A stretch of 64,000 nucleotides of DNA from Zoroaster sp. YZ-2022 (taxonomy: Eukaryota > Echinodermata > Asteroidea > Forcipulatida > Zoroasteridae), in the NCBI GenBank assembly GCA_029582265.1, contig CM055816.1:682001-746000 (forward strand), read 5' to 3'. The notes under the pieces are model-generated. The model ran no database searches. It worked only from the letters and a program-made list of their open reading frames with translations, and was not told the DNA's origin. This document shows positions 9,536-22,089 of this stretch, one piece after another. Every line of letters begins with the position of its first letter. Position 1 is the stretch's first letter. The translations under genes were made by a program, and so were the position numbers.

Positions 9536-11350
9536 CAATTTTTGTACCTTTCCTTTCAGTACATTCACAATAATACTTTCAATTAAGTCATTTCACCAAG
9601 TAATTTACAGGTGAATAGATAAAGAGTAATAAATTGAGTTAATGAATATATAACTTTGTGTGTTATATTCATTATTGGTTGATGGCATACGGGTTAACAA
9701 AGCTTTGGTCAATTATTTGGTCTAGGCCTAAACGTCTCAGTTGAAATTAATTTTCTTCACTTTTACATCGATTGGTAATTTTCTTTCATTTGTACGAAAT
9801 ACACTACTTGAGTCGAAACGTGTTGCCACTATGGACCTTTTCTGCAGTTAGAAAAAGTAAATAAAAACGAGACGTAAACTACTGACGGTTTAACAATGCT
9901 TCAGTGAATTATTTTGTTGATAACAATATCATTTAAAAGCAAACTTCTCCACAAATAAATTGAAGTCAACCGATTAAAACAAATTTGCTGGTGAAATAGC
10001 CAGACTCACGGAATATAAATAGTTAAAGTAATGTACGCAGTGAGTACAAATTTGGGAGGTTCATATTTCCACTTGTTTTTATTTTTGTACCCTGCCGTTT
10101 GGTTTCCCATGATTTTGCACATGGGGATTCCGTGATAACAATTCCGTTTTTGTCTCAGACATTGGGGGGGGGGGGGTATGCTGCTTCATGAGTCCTGTAA
10201 TCATGTGATTGATATAAATACTGTAGGCAGGGCCATAGCGAGCGGAGGGGGGGGGGTGTGGTGTGGCACAATCAATTGGCATTTAGAGCCTCAGTCGGCA
10301 AATCAAGCATGTAAATGAAGATACTAGAGCAAGGGTTTGCCGACTGCAAATGTATCGTGTTTCTAAGCACTGATGATTTGCCGAGTTGTTTGTTATCAGT
10401 TGTTTTTAATTTGAAATTTTACTCACGGAAAGAGCTGCAGTTTCGGGTGGTTGTGTAAAATTTGAAAAAGATATTAATTAAAATAAAACAAATCCACTCA
10501 AGACACAAAACAAACTTGTTTTTTTTATATTCATATCAACTGATAAGCTTTGATAATACAGTGGTATTCATACTCGTGATGTGTACAAAGACCCTCAACT
10601 TGACTCTAGAATGATAGGCTTATACCATGAAATGGATTGAAAGACTGAAACGCAAATGAGCTAAACAGGTTATTGGGTCGATCACCATGGGAACCTTGAT
10701 ATGTTTGGAAACCCCCTGATGTTGAAATGTAACAATTGGAAATTCCCACAAGACAAACTTGGCCACGGTAATAATGCAAATACCAGGAAGTAGTATGAGT
10801 TCCAATCCTTGTTCTTCAGAGTACCTTTAACCTTCTTACCTTAACGGACATTGTGATGAGTATTGCTACTAGGTAACTTTGTTGTCAACAATTAGCATAT
10901 TAATGCAGGTCATAAATAAATTGCCTTGAACATTTGTCTCCAATGAAATAAATAATATTTCAAAGCACTGAAGACCAGATATAACTCCATAATTAAACAT
11001 ACATTTTGAATGAACGTTTGTTGTTCACTGGGCCAAAAGGCCGCTCAAGGTTGGACCTTCTATAAAGACAAGTAATTAGGGGTTAATTTGGGGACAATAC
11101 CAACTTGAGAGACGAAATAACTTGCTTACTATCATATTAAAACCAATTAAGCTTTTAGATAAGAATTCGCTCAGTTTATTTTCTGGTATTTAATTACCAA
11201 ATGCCATTTATTGCTATGAATGAGAGTATGTCATATACCAGTATGTCGCATATGGGTTTGCATAGTAAGGAAACAAAATTAATTCAAATCCTGGCATCAG
11301 CTACCACTAGGCTGATTTTTGTTTCTCATGGAAATACATTATTTCTAAAA
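9536..11350. other. Copy 1 duplication, non-coding stretch
   Basis: AT-rich and colinear with 23900-26958, apart from the LTR-like insertion in copy 2. Two poly-G runs near 10165 and 10245 are shared with copy 2. No coding sequence is recognised. Confidence 0.6.
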
Positions 11351-11582
11351 TTAGGCCAAAAAAAAAATGTTGAGTTGCACTCCAGTGAAAATATTTGAAG
11401 GGGTCGGTTGGTCGGGATTTTTTTTTCTTTCTCCTTGACTGTCATTTTAAGATTGAAATGCATTGGAACTGAAACCACATACCATGTTTTTCAAAGACAA
11501 TGATCTAGCAGTATGCACAAGTACCTAAAGAATAAAAGACATCACACATTCAACTTTATAATAATCTTTCAACAACTTTATT

Positions 11583-11900
11583 TCAACATTTCAACGCATT
11601 CGTCACCGGCGGTAACGTCGGTGCTTCGTCCGCACAGGCCCCAGAGTCTGCCTTGAAGAGAATGTGCCGGATGCACATATCGCGAAGCACTGTCAACGAT
11701 TCGTCGAAGCCGACATCTTGCCACGGTCCTTGAGCATTTGCCGAAATAAAAGCACCTCTCAAAATAAAACCCTGGTACTGGTCTGGTAAATGTTGTTCAA
11801 ACAAACATTGGAAAGATCCATTTAGACTTATTCTTGATATTTTGCTGAATAGTGTGATAGACCTACTTTTCGCTGTGATTGACACAGCAAATTCATCCAT
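11583..11900 (-). pseudogene. Gene-like 3' end carried inside the Harbinger-like element
   Basis: The minus strand stays open to a stop at 11583 and reads, in part, SLNGSFQCLFEQHLPDQYQG, FILRGAFISANAQGPWQDVG and FDESLTVLRDMCIRHIL. The composition looks protein-like, is more GC-rich than its surroundings, and an 'aataaa' follows within a few bases of the stop. I do not recognise the protein. It could be a captured host-gene fragment or a remnant of an element protein. The open frame continues into the internal tandem repeat, so the true 5' limit is unknown. Confidence 0.45.
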
Positions 11901-11924
11901 ATTGCGTGCAATGCTCAACATGCA

Positions 11925-12225
11925 ACATATGAGTGGCCATTCGATTTGAAAACGTGTAGATCGAGTCGCAATCGTTGACACACGTACAGTGCGGGGAGCC
12001 AGTGCACAACGTGTGAGGGCCATTTGATTTGAAAACGTGTAGATTGAGTCGCAATCATTGACATACAAAACAGTGCGCGAAGCCAGTGGAAAACATGTGA
12101 GGGGCCATTCGATTGGAAAACGTGTAGATTTGGGCACACGGTGTGCGCGAAGGCAGTGCACCATGTGAGGTGCACCATGTGAGGGCCGGGGCCATTCGAT
12201 TTGAAAACATGTAGATTGAGTCTTG
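11925..12225 (-). repeat. Tandem repeat inside the Harbinger-like element, about 3-4 copies
   Basis: The words 'gccattcgatttgaaaacgt' and 'gtagattgagtcgcaatc' recur about four times at roughly 70-85 bp spacing, the last units shortened. Internal tandem repeats are common in non-autonomous DNA transposons. Confidence 0.75.
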
Positions 12226-12434
12226 GGTACCGGTAAATTTGAAGTGGAAAATTTCACAAATCAAACGTATTATGTTTTATACACAGAAAATTGGTAAGTT
12301 TCATTAATAAATAGGCCTATGAAAGTCGGGAGAAAAAAAGAAACAAATTTTTATTTTTTTTAAAACCCGACCCGAGATTTCAGCACTTTTAGGTCGGTTG
12401 GTGGAGGGCAACTCAACATTTTTTTTTGGCCTTA

Positions 12435-13711
12435 GATAAAACTTTACTACAGGGCAATACTGAAACATCGTAAGAGACTGCAGCCGAATAGCTACCAACT
12501 TAGAATATCATCATAGAGAGAAAGATCCAAACACAACAGTAAGTAAAATGTTGAAGAACAATTAATTTTTAGGGTATTATAATCAAGTAATAGTAAACAA
12601 ATCAATGGCGAAGAAGAAAGACGCAGGTTTACTATTTCATGAGCGACACTGGCTGTGCACCATCAGTAAACATGGATCGGACTAGCATGAATGTCAGATA
12701 TTTGTATTAGTGCATTAACTGTCATGACTGTACTGAAGGGAAGGTACAAGAGTTTCTACGAGTATTCTTACTTTCTTAAACATTTAACAACCAACCTATG
12801 AAAGTTTCACACGACAAAATAGTGAAAAGCACATACATGCACTTCAAATTCATTGGATCATGGAATTTTGATCTTATTAAGAAATAACTGTTATTGGGAT
12901 TTATTTTACTGATTTTACTTTCATGGTAGTATAAATATGCAAAAGATACCGTCAACTTTACATCATGTAAGTGTTATGTAAACCTGTGATAAACGGTTCA
13001 GTTCAAATGTTTAAATGTAAATGAAATATTGAAAACTTCGTTTGATATCAATGTGAACAACAACGTGCAACCTTTAAGCAGTACGTATTATTGTATATAA
13101 TAATATGATTTTAACTCTCAAAAACGAAAATTTTTAATTTCTATTTTCAGCTGCGAACTGACTTAAACAATTATAAGAAATCGATTTAAAACCTTTTAAC
13201 AGGATCAAATCGCTTTACAACAAAAAGAAAAATTCAATCTCAAGCAGAAGCCAGGCAGAAATTTTCGAAATTTTGGATTGATGAGGATTCTCTGATGTGT
13301 ACTGGAATTTTGTTCATTTCTTTGGGCGTGTAACTAAAAATGTTTTGTCACCGGTGTCGTTTGTTTTTTATTGTTACATATAGTTAACGTGGGATTTGTC
13401 AGATGTAGAACTAATTCCCTTCCTACCCGATTCATGACAGTAGTTCAGCTATGCAGGAGAGGGCTATACCCTGTTGAGACTTGGTAGTGATTTGAAAAGG
13501 ATATAAAGTTTGAGTGCTAACCAGTATAGCTGCTGAATAAAGCCTGAAGCATATCCTAAACGGTCAATTGAAAATACAAGCCTGGCAGCATGATTTTGGA
13601 GTGTGTTCCGCTCACACTAACACCATACAACAATAATTGCAGCAGTCACTGTGAGAGGTGATGATGCGTAAAACAGAGTAGGGTGGGGAAGGGTGAACGA
13701 GTAAGGCTGAT
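12435..13711. other. Copy 1 duplication, non-coding stretch
   Basis: Colinear with 26962-27729, except that roughly 12870-13370 is absent from copy 2. No coding sequence is recognised. Confidence 0.55.
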
Positions 13712-13972
13712 AGGGTCATTGTCACCTGGGGTGCTCCCTAATGGTACCCAGGCAATCTCAATCATATGTACCTGAGAGGACTTTTAGTATTACCTGGGTA
13801 CCATTGGTGAGTAGGTAGTACCCTGGCAGCGGCGTAGCCACGGGGGGCCTGGGGGGCACGTGCTCCCACAAATTTCCAGTGCCCCCAGGTGCCCCCCATG
13901 AAAACCCTCATAGTGCCCCAAAAAACAGAAAAGATAAAGACTAGATATACGTTTTTGTCACAACAAAAACAA

Positions 13973-15300
13973 GGTGTTCGGTTGAAGTTAAAATGGTAAG
14001 GTCATCAATTCGAAGTGTTGGAGAAGTCAAATGTTAACGTCTGTTGAAGTTCTCGCGAGAAGTTTATTTGAATACAATACAATACTGAATTTAGAAATTA
14101 TTTTAATATTAAACTTTGACTTCCGGTTTGGACAGGAAGTAAGGTCAAATTGGGGTCACCTTTGTGTAAATACTTTGGCAATTAACAATCTGTACAATGG
14201 TACAAAAATGTCAATTTACCTCCTGTGGTTGTTGAGATATGATTTTTTTAAATATTAAACTTTCACTTCCGGTTTGGACAGGAAGTAAGGTCAAATTGGG
14301 GTATAAATATTTTTTTACAATTAACGATCTGTATAATGGTACAAAATTTGTGAATTTACCTCTTGTGGTTGTTGAGATATGATTTTTTGAAAATATTAAA
14401 CTTTGACTTCCGGTTTGGACAGGAAGTAAGGTCAAATTGGGGTCACCTTTTTGTAAATATTTTTCGACAATTAACGATCTGTACATTGGAGAAAAATTGT
14501 GAATTTACCTCTTGTGGTTGTTGAGATATGATTTTTTTAAATGTTAAACTTTGACTTCCGGTTTGGACAGGAAGTAAGGTCAAATTGGGGTCACCTTTGT
14601 GTAAATATTTTTCGACAATTAACAATCTGTATAATGGTACAAAAATTGTGAATTTACCTCTTGTGGTTGTCGAGATATTATTTTTTTTAAATATTAAACT
14701 TTGACTTCCGGTTTGGACAGGAAGTAAGGTAAAATTGGGGTCACCTTTTTGTAAATATTTTTTGACAATTAACGATCTGTACAATGGTACAAAAATTGTG
14801 AATTTACCTCTTGTGGTTGTTGAGATATGATTTTTTTTAAATGTTAAATTTTGACTTCCGGTTTGGACAGGAAGTAAGGTCAAATTGGGGTCATGTTTTT
14901 GTAAATATTTTTCGACAATTAAAAATCTATACAATAGAGCACAAAATTTCCATTTACCTGTTGTGGTTGTTGAGATATGATTTTTTTTAATATTAAAATT
15001 TGACTTCCGGTTTGGACAGGAAGTAAGGTCAAATTGGGGTCATGTTTTTGTAAATATTTTTCGACAATTAACAATCTATACAATAGTGCAAAAAATTTCC
15101 ATTTACCTGTTGTGGTTGTTGAGATATGATTTTTTAAAATATTAAACTTTGACTTCCGGTTTGGACAGGAAGTAAGGTCAAATCGGGGTCACTCACAACT
15201 GGAGTCTCATCTACTTGTTAAGTTCTAAGTACATGCCAAGTTTCAAGTTCATGTGAAGTTTGCAAGTATATTTTTGCTTCCGGACAAGATGGGGGAGAAG

Positions 15301-15333
<33 letters not shown>

Positions 15334-16575
15334 AAACTAGACGGCAGTGTTTGTGATATTACAAACACATAGGTGTTCGAGTTTTGTCAGGGCAGTGATG
15401 ATGACGTCAGAATGTTTTTTAAAGAAACTTTGTATTATTATTTTATAATATTAAACTTTGAATTTACCTCTTGTGGTTGTTGAGATGTGTTTTTTTTATA
15501 TTAAACTTTGACTTCCGGTTTGGATAGGAAGTAAGGTCAAATTGGGGTCCCCTTTGTGTAAATATTTTTCGACAATTAACAATCTGTATAATGATACAAA
15601 AATTGTGAATTTACCTCTTGTGGTTGTTGAGATATTATTTTTTTTAAATATTAAACTTTGACTTCCGGTTTGGACAGGAAGTAAGGTCAAATTGGGGTCA
15701 CCTTTTTGTAAATATTTTTTGACAATTAACGATCTGTACAATGGTACAAAATTTGTGAATGTACCTCTTGTGGTTGTTGAGATATGATTTTTTGAAAATA
15801 TTAAACTTTGACTTCCGGTTTGGACAGGAAGTAATGTCAAATTGGGGTCACCTTTGTGTAAATATTTTTCGACAATTAACAATCTGTATAATGGTACAAA
15901 AATTGTGAATTTACCTCTTGTGGTTGTTGAGATATGATTTTTTTTAAATATTAAATTTTGACTTCCGGTTTGGACAGGAAGTAAGGTCAAATTGGGGTCA
16001 CCTTTTTGTAATTATTTTTCGACAATTAACGATCTGTACAATGGTACAAAAATTGTGAATTTACCTCTTGTGGTTGTTGAGATATTATTTTTTTAATTAT
16101 TAAGCTTTGACTTCCGGTTTGGACAGGAAGTAAAGTCAAATTGGGGTCAACTTTTTGTAAATATTTTTTGACAATTAACGATCTGTACAGTGGTACAAAA
16201 ATTGTGAATTTACCTCTTGTGGTTGTTGAGATATGATTTTTTTTAATGTTAAACTTTGACTTCCGGTTTGGACAGGAAGTAAGGTCAAATCGGGGTCACT
16301 CACAACTCAAGTTTCATCTACTTGTTAAGTTCTAAGTACATGCCAAGTTTCAAGTTCATGTGAAGTTTGCAAGTATGTGTTTGTTACCGGACAGTTATTG
16401 GGGAGAAGTAGAAGATACAAAAAAAAACAACGAACAAAAACAATAGGTGTTCGCGCTCTAGCTCGAACCCCTAAAAAAAACGAACAAAAACAAGAGGTGT
16501 TTCGGGCATATACCCGAACACCTACAAAAAAACGAACAAAAACAAGAGGTGTTTCGGGCATATACCCGAACACCT
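13973..16575. repeat. Nested element bounded by 'aggtgttcg' / 'cgaacacct'
   Basis: Inside the hAT ends, 'aggtgttcggttg' starts near 13973 and 'cccgaacacct' ends near 16575, with further copies of the word near 15370, 16444, 16496-16525 and 16545-16575. A small stand-alone relative with the same ends and the same core word 'cttccggttttgacagg' lies at 56040-56300. The inner part is therefore probably a separate element family nested in the hAT-like element. Confidence 0.55.
14070..16310 (-). repeat. Tandem array of about 148-bp units, 14 copies
   Basis: The word 'acttccggtttggacaggaa' recurs 14 times between 14118 and 16258, mostly 140-150 bp apart, each copy followed by 'gtaaggtcaaattggggtca' and later 'cctcttgtggttgttgagat'. 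The array is in two blocks split near 15190-15440. Each block ends in a shared tail ('cttgttaagttctaagtaca') followed in the first block by (aga)n near 15297. The long minus-strand open frames are periodic and repeat-derived. Confidence 0.93.
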
Positions 16576-16686
16576 AAAAAGGGAAAAAACCCATACCCCT
16601 TGGGCCCCCCACTGAAAAGCATGTCCCCCTGTGCCCCACTGAAAAAGTCCTGGCTACGCCGCTGTACCCTGGGTGACAATGACCAT

Positions 16687-18825
16687 GTAAGCATGAATAA
16701 TGTAGACATAACAGAGTTTCACGAAGGAATAAATAACTAACATGTGAGAGCAAATTAAGTTGGGAACATTTTTGTTGAAATCTGCCCAGCAACTGTCAGT
16801 AATATGCAAGCATGCTTCCTTTGTTGTAAATCCATAGGCCCCCCTTTTTTTTGGGGGGGGGGTGGCCATTCAATATTTGCTTTTATCATACATCGAGGAG
16901 TCAGGTGTTGATAATTTTACCCCACCGAATGATTAAATGCATTGTGATCTATACATCAACCCTGGTATCTCAATGGCAACATTACACAACAGCTATACCT
17001 ATAGTTTGCTTTACTCCACCTAATGCTTAAGCTTGTTGAGATCTATTGACAAGCAACCCTGGTAAACATACGGCAACATGCAAATAGTAGGTGCACAAGG
17101 TCAATGCTGCATATCAGCATATTGCATACTGTGTTTTATAACTAAAACGTTTTAAAGAAAAGTAATACCGAAGTCTATTACCAACATGCAGGCAGTCAAG
17201 CGGATAGTAACGAGTTAGTGTACTTCTGTGGTAAAAGCATGATATTTGGCTCACTTCATGTACTTCATACCCACACTTGTATATTTAGATATAGGGTTTG
17301 CGGGGGAAAATATATAAAAGTATATGTATATATAAAAGTATATATAAAAGTATATGTAAAAAAGTATATATTGGCTAGTAGGAAATCAGCGTTGTTCTTT
17401 GTGTACCCATAATCAGATCCAAGTGCGTTTTGACGATAACTAACCTAACAAACAATCATGGCATACTCCTACTGTAAATACGGGGTAAACAGCTAAACAT
17501 CTGCGAAAACTTTGCATACATATGTTTTTTGACGTTTTAAAGACATACAAATCAACAGAACAACTTTTGTTGAATTAAAGGACGATGGTTGCTTTAGAGA
17601 GAATGATAAATTTGTAAATATGTTTGTATTGACAATGGACACTACTAAATTATAACAATGTCAATGAATTTGCATGACTTCATACTAAATTTAAGTTTGA
17701 TTTGAGAAAGACACCATTGAAATACCTCAATCGTTGATGCTTTTACTAACTATCCCAAAGGGTCTGTCTCGTATTAAGTCAACAATAAGGTGTGTCTAAT
17801 AACATTTAAACAAATAAAATATTTGTATTTAATTAGCATTCAATTAGTTTCAGTACTGAATGATTCCTTCCTTGGAACTGATCCCAGTTCACAGCAAAAT
17901 GAGAGACATCTTATATCCATACATTACATTGTGAGATGACACTGTATTCCAGCAAATAATAATAAATAATAAACGGTCATTGGGCGGGTGCTGGCCTGGC
18001 ATATGCGTACTTCACACAATGATAGCTAAATAAATGTAAACATTGACACGGGAACGTAAAAAGAGACCCTGAAAGCTTCCATAATTTGGCAGTTTGTGAA
18101 GAAATTACGAAATCAAGTAATTGGATGTAGTATCTGGATCAAGTAACAAAATGGATAATGAGGTTTTAACTCAGAAAATGGTCAGAAAGATCAAAAGTAA
18201 AATATATATCGAACGACGTGAAGGTTTAGCTTAATGGCTTCATTCTGTTCATTTCAAATATATCAGATACAAGTATTAATACTGTAGTAGACGCAAATAT
18301 CAATACTACAGTAGACGAAATGTATAATTGTGGTCTGTAATAATTGATGAAATGCTAAATTTTATTCAAACGACTTTAGTGCCCATTTAATAATGTTATT
18401 TGTATTTGTAATTATATACAAATTGTAAAGGTATGTTAAGGTTTGGGAATTAAGCAAAAATGAAATTGTCGATTTGTAATGTGAGACTTACTCAAATTGT
18501 ATGAAGTATTTCCAGACCTTTATTCTTTTCTTCAGTACACATTGTCAAATGTCATTGTTTTTTTTTTTCATTTAATATTAGGCCTATCACACATTTCAAA
18601 GAGACATTCAATTGAATGCTGTATATATATATATGTGATTCCATTCCTTTATGAAAACCAACAAAACATTTAATTGTAAAATAACCAATTTTCTGTACAA
18701 ATATAAGGTACTGTAACTTATGAGAAAAGTTGAATTGTTTCCAACGTGAAATCCGCATTGGAATGTATACAAACCATATTTTCTCTTGAACGACAGAACA
18801 TAATAAGCGGAAACGTTCCCAGGTT
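16687..18825. other. Copy 1 duplication, non-coding stretch
   Basis: Colinear with 27859-29950. It contains a poly-T/poly-G run near 16845 and a short 'gtatatataaaa' block near 17310-17370, both shared with copy 2. No gene is recognised. Confidence 0.6.
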
Positions 18826-18895
18826 GGTTGCTTAATTTATATATTGATGCCAAGAGAGTAATTATACTCTTAGAACAGTTTTGCCAAATGATGTT
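18826..18895 (+). repeat. Lone 76-bp-family monomer at the right edge of copy 1
   Basis: 'taatttatatattgatgcca', 'gagtaattatactc' and 'agaacagttttgccaaatga' follow the 76-bp unit order in a diverged single copy. The matching monomer in copy 2 lies near 29965-30025. Confidence 0.55.
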
Positions 18896-18961
18896 ACTTC
18901 CCCTTTAAATCCAGTTACAAAATACAAAGGTCTTTTAACGTAATGTTTGTAGTGTTTAATT

Positions 18962-19564
18962 TTTTCTGGTTCGTTCTTGTGAAACAAAACATCCTGACAA
19001 CTTATACCGTGCATATTACAGTGTAGATGTAATTTAATATCATGTTAAATAACTCCATGTACAGGCGTTGCAGAGCAGAGGTGTGTTTGCATAATATGGC
19101 ACGTCTGTGTTGGTTAAACAAGGACTTTGGACACCGTCAACATGATTACATAGGGTTGCTCATATTATATAGCTTAGTAGGGAAACTACCTTTTAAAGGT
19201 AAGATATGGTGACTGGTACTTTAACTAAAAATTACCGAAATGGTCAAATATTAAAGGTAAGGTATAGTATTGGTGATGTTGGTAAAACTGCTTCTAAAAG
19301 TATCCTTACCTTCTTCGAGTATCCTTACCTTCTTCGAATCAGGATATTCAACGAACATGTAAGACTTCATGCCCACGCTAGTTAAAGCTCGGTCCTTTGG
19401 CCATAACATGAACCCTCGGTCTTTAACCTGCGTTAAAACTGCGCAACGACCGTTTATTCTATACTAATGTCAGAAGAGATGAAACATTGAATACAATGTA
19501 AAATATTAGCTCAATAACTACAATATTAACGGAGTGGAAAGGTACCGGCAAAACGGATCCTCTA
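18962..19564. other. Spacer between the two duplication copies
   Basis: About 600 bp not matched in either copy. Near 19270-19350 it carries an inverted, diverged 76-bp monomer ('ggtaaaactgcttctaaaag', then 'cgaatcaggatattca'). No other feature is seen. Confidence 0.5.
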
Positions 19565-20956
19565 TCTACAATCAGAACCTAAAGGTTGGCAGGGACAATC
19601 ATAATTAAGCCAATATGGACATTTACAATAACTTACAATTCCCAACCTCATAAAAAATAATAATACAAGGACGGAAAAACGTGTCAAGTGAATTTAGCAA
19701 ATTGTTGCTCATCTGAAATCCGTAGTAAGTTGAAAATGTAATCGAATTAATTCATTTAAGATGCTGCGAAATAACACGGGCGATGCATCTTTAAGCTTGC
19801 AGCACAGGAAAGCGCGCTCATTACATTAACAAAAATATAAACTTTTAAGAAAGAAGGTTGTCTCTAAGAAGGCTGTGTTTCTGATCTCTGAGGGAAAAAA
19901 AAGAAAAGTTGTTATAGTCTTGATTAAGTGTTATATTTGTTATAATCTGTTAAAGTTCCTGTACACTGTTGGTTTTCTATAAAAACATAATGATCACAGT
20001 TTTACCTGAAACTTACTTTTTGTGTAAAGTTGACGATGGTATTAATCATCACTCGAAAATCTGTTCTTCAATGCATTCTGCACTGTTGATCTATATTCTA
20101 CATTTTTAAAGCAACATTTAATGACATAATGGCAACCCCCTCATGTCATCCTTCCCACTTTTCAAGTATTTTTACCGACAACTGTTTTGACAAATTGGAC
20201 AGCACTTGTAAAATGTTCACTGTTTCAAAAAAAATTCCATGTGTGAAATCTTTTCAAAAGAGCTTGCTTACAAGCAGACCTTCGCAAAATTAAACATGGT
20301 TGTGTGATTTACATTGGAAGCCGTGTATAAGTATAACTGTGCTTCCATTTTGTTTGTACATGCTAGAAAGTGCCAGAAAATATTCGCAAACGATAAATAC
20401 AAACTGTCGTGGATTTGTTTAATTTTATCAAGGTGGTTGAGACAAGTATAAGTTGTTGCATTGTAAACAAATATGAAATGTAAATGTTACTACCCAATCA
20501 ATTGCAATGTTAGAGAAAAAAGCTCAGCGCCCAAACAGGATATGAATTGGATTTAAATTGTTACCGTTGTTTTCTGAAAGAGTGGAAAGTTTAAAGGACA
20601 ACAATTATACGATCAAATCTTATTTTGTAAATAATCGTAGTGGAAAATATATTTACTCAAATTGCTGTAATATAAATGATGTGGCACATGACTTCCACTA
20701 TTTACACATACAAACATTAATGTCAAATGATCGAAGGAAAAAGCTTGTGTTGTTTACAAAGGCAGTCATCACAATATCTTATATTTTGATGGGATGACAT
20801 CAGCATGAATGTTTGTAATCATAAGTAAGCCACTATATCTCAAATGTTAAAAAGAGGAATTTGAAAAAGGAAAACAAATTTAAAATGTAACATAGGCCCT
20901 ATATGTAATAGTTTTCATTATGATATGATTAAGTGGAAGGTTTTTCCTGGTCAGAC

Positions 20957-21056
<100 letters not shown>

Positions 21057-21206
21057 AGTTCCGACAAGTAAGACTCTGTGGACTCAAATGTCTGCCGCCT
21101 CGTGTCATTGTGTTCCCAGGTTGTATGTATACTGAGGCGAAGTCGTCCACTGTGATAAAAGTACATGTCAAGTCACAGGTAATTTCTATACGTGATGGTG
21201 CTTGTT

Positions 21207-21815
21207 ATCACTCAAGAAGCATGTCATTATGTCGTTAGAACACTTGTCCTGTCTCGCATTGACTATGCCAACTCGCTTTTGTTTTGGTGCTCGTGAAGCG
21301 GATCTTAAGCGACTGCAACGTCTCCAGAATAAGGCAGCTAGGTTGGTTTTTGCGGACGGGACAGGTGCTCTGCGGATCTATTAGATTCCTTACACTGGCT
21401 CCAGGTCAAGGATAGAATATATTTTAAAATAATGTTATTTGTATACAAATGTATGATGGATGTCGCTCCACTGTATCTGAGTGACCTTATTACTTTATTT
21501 AGTGACACATTTATGGATGAGAACAGGCCCAGACTCCGCTCCTCATCGGATACTACAAGGCTCTCGGTTCCGCGCTCCACGAAGAGAGCTGGCGATCATT
21601 CATTCGTTGTTGCTGCTCCACGGCTATGGAATGACTTGCCAATGCAGTTGAGGGAGGCGATGTCTGTGCCTGTTTTCAAACGTCTTTTGAAAACACATTT
21701 GTATAAATGTTAGATGTTTTGTTGTTTACTTGTCTTGTTCACATTTTTTGCTTGTAATTTTGTAAGGCGCTGTGCTCTTTGAAGAGCGCCGCTTTGATTA
21801 ATAATAATAATAATA
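21207..21815 (+). mobile_element. 5'-truncated CR1/L2-like non-LTR retrotransposon
   Basis: This block interrupts copy 2; copy 1 reads straight through at 'gtgatggtgctgttgatgaa' (about 7762). The encoded C-terminal reverse-transcriptase tail has LVLSRIDYANSLLFW, then LKRLQRLQNKAARLVF, and later VAAPRLWNDLPMQLREA. These are the conserved segments at the end of CR1-type ORF2 proteins. The reading frame shifts at least twice, so the copy is dead. The 3' end has (taa)n, as usual for this clade. Confidence 0.88.
21432..21713 (+). pseudogene. Reverse transcriptase C-terminal fragment (CR1-like ORF2)
   Basis: Longest open piece of the LINE fragment. It encodes a segment with VYKCMMDVAPLYLSDLI, an arginine-rich RPRLRSSSDTTRLSVPRS, and VAAPRLWNDLPMQLR ending HLYKC at a TAG. 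This region lies after the palm and thumb of the reverse transcriptase and has no catalytic residues. The upstream portion is in other frames and contains stops. Confidence 0.85.
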
Positions 21816-22089
21816 ATGAAAAGCGCCCTCTCTGTGGAATGCCATTTTAGACATGGGAGTATTAAAGATGCATGTTCAATGTGAATCCTTATTTTCTTGT
21901 AATTTTTTGGTTTCGTTAAAGGAATGTACAACTTTGAAATTACCCGATTACAAAATGACAAAATTGTTAGCCAAAACATAGCTTCTGTCTGGATTGCTTT
22001 TATTTAGGAAAACACGAAACATATGCAGTACATTTTAAAAACTTTTCATGACTCATTGTAGTACTCCACTGAGCTGAAATGTTCACAGA

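Larger units (their letters stand above)
11354..12431. mobile_element. PIF/Harbinger-like non-autonomous DNA transposon
   Basis: The terminal inverted repeats read 'ggccaaaaaaaaaatgttga' at the left, and the right end gives the same word when reverse-complemented. The element is flanked by direct TTA at 11351-11353 and 12432-12434. The duplicated copy has the intact empty site 'aaaattagataaaac' with a single TTA at 26959-26961. A 3-bp TTA target duplication with GGCC-type ends is the signature of the PIF/Harbinger superfamily. At 1078 bp with no transposase visible it is non-autonomous. Inside are a gene-like 3' exon and a short tandem repeat, listed separately. Confidence 0.85.
13827..16664. 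mobile_element. hAT-like non-autonomous DNA transposon, 2.84 kb
   Basis: Perfect 14-bp terminal inverted repeats, CAGCGGCGTAGCCA and TGGCTACGCCGCTG, are flanked by an 8-bp direct duplication TACCCTGG at 13819-13826 and 16665-16672. The other duplicate has a single TACCCTGG at 27837-27844, so the insertion is proven by the empty site. An 8-bp target duplication with CAGNGGCGTAGCCA ends is typical of the hAT superfamily. No transposase frame is seen. The interior is mostly a tandem array. Confidence 0.92.
13712..16686. mobile_element. Foldback MITE split by a hAT-like insertion (copy 1)
   Basis: The 129-bp palindromic element that is whole in copy 2 (27730-27858) is present here with arms 'agggtcattgtcacctgggg' at the left and 'tgggtgacaatgacc' at the right. 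The hAT-like element at 13827-16664 sits inside its right arm. The order of events is therefore MITE first, duplication or divergence next, then the hAT insertion in copy 1 only. Confidence 0.75.
5937..18961. repeat. Segmental duplication, copy 1 (about 13.0 kb)
   Basis: Starting at 'ctacaatcagaacctaaa' and ending at 'gtaatgtttgtagtgtttaa', this block runs colinear with 19565-30092. Long matches are seen throughout: 6780-7960 with 20120-21990, 9540-10970 with 23900-25330, 12440-13810 with 26960-27830, and 16670-18960 with 27845-30090. Copy 1 alone carries a PIF/Harbinger-like element, a hAT-like element, about 270 bp near 6420-6750, and about 460 bp near 12870-13370. I recognise no gene inside it. 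Confidence 0.92.

Noticed and set aside
14211..15990. Long minus-strand frames with repeating 'LTLLPVQTGSQSLIF' segments
   Set aside because: The peptide repeat follows the 148-bp DNA repeat, and frames open and close with indels. Nothing suggests translation.
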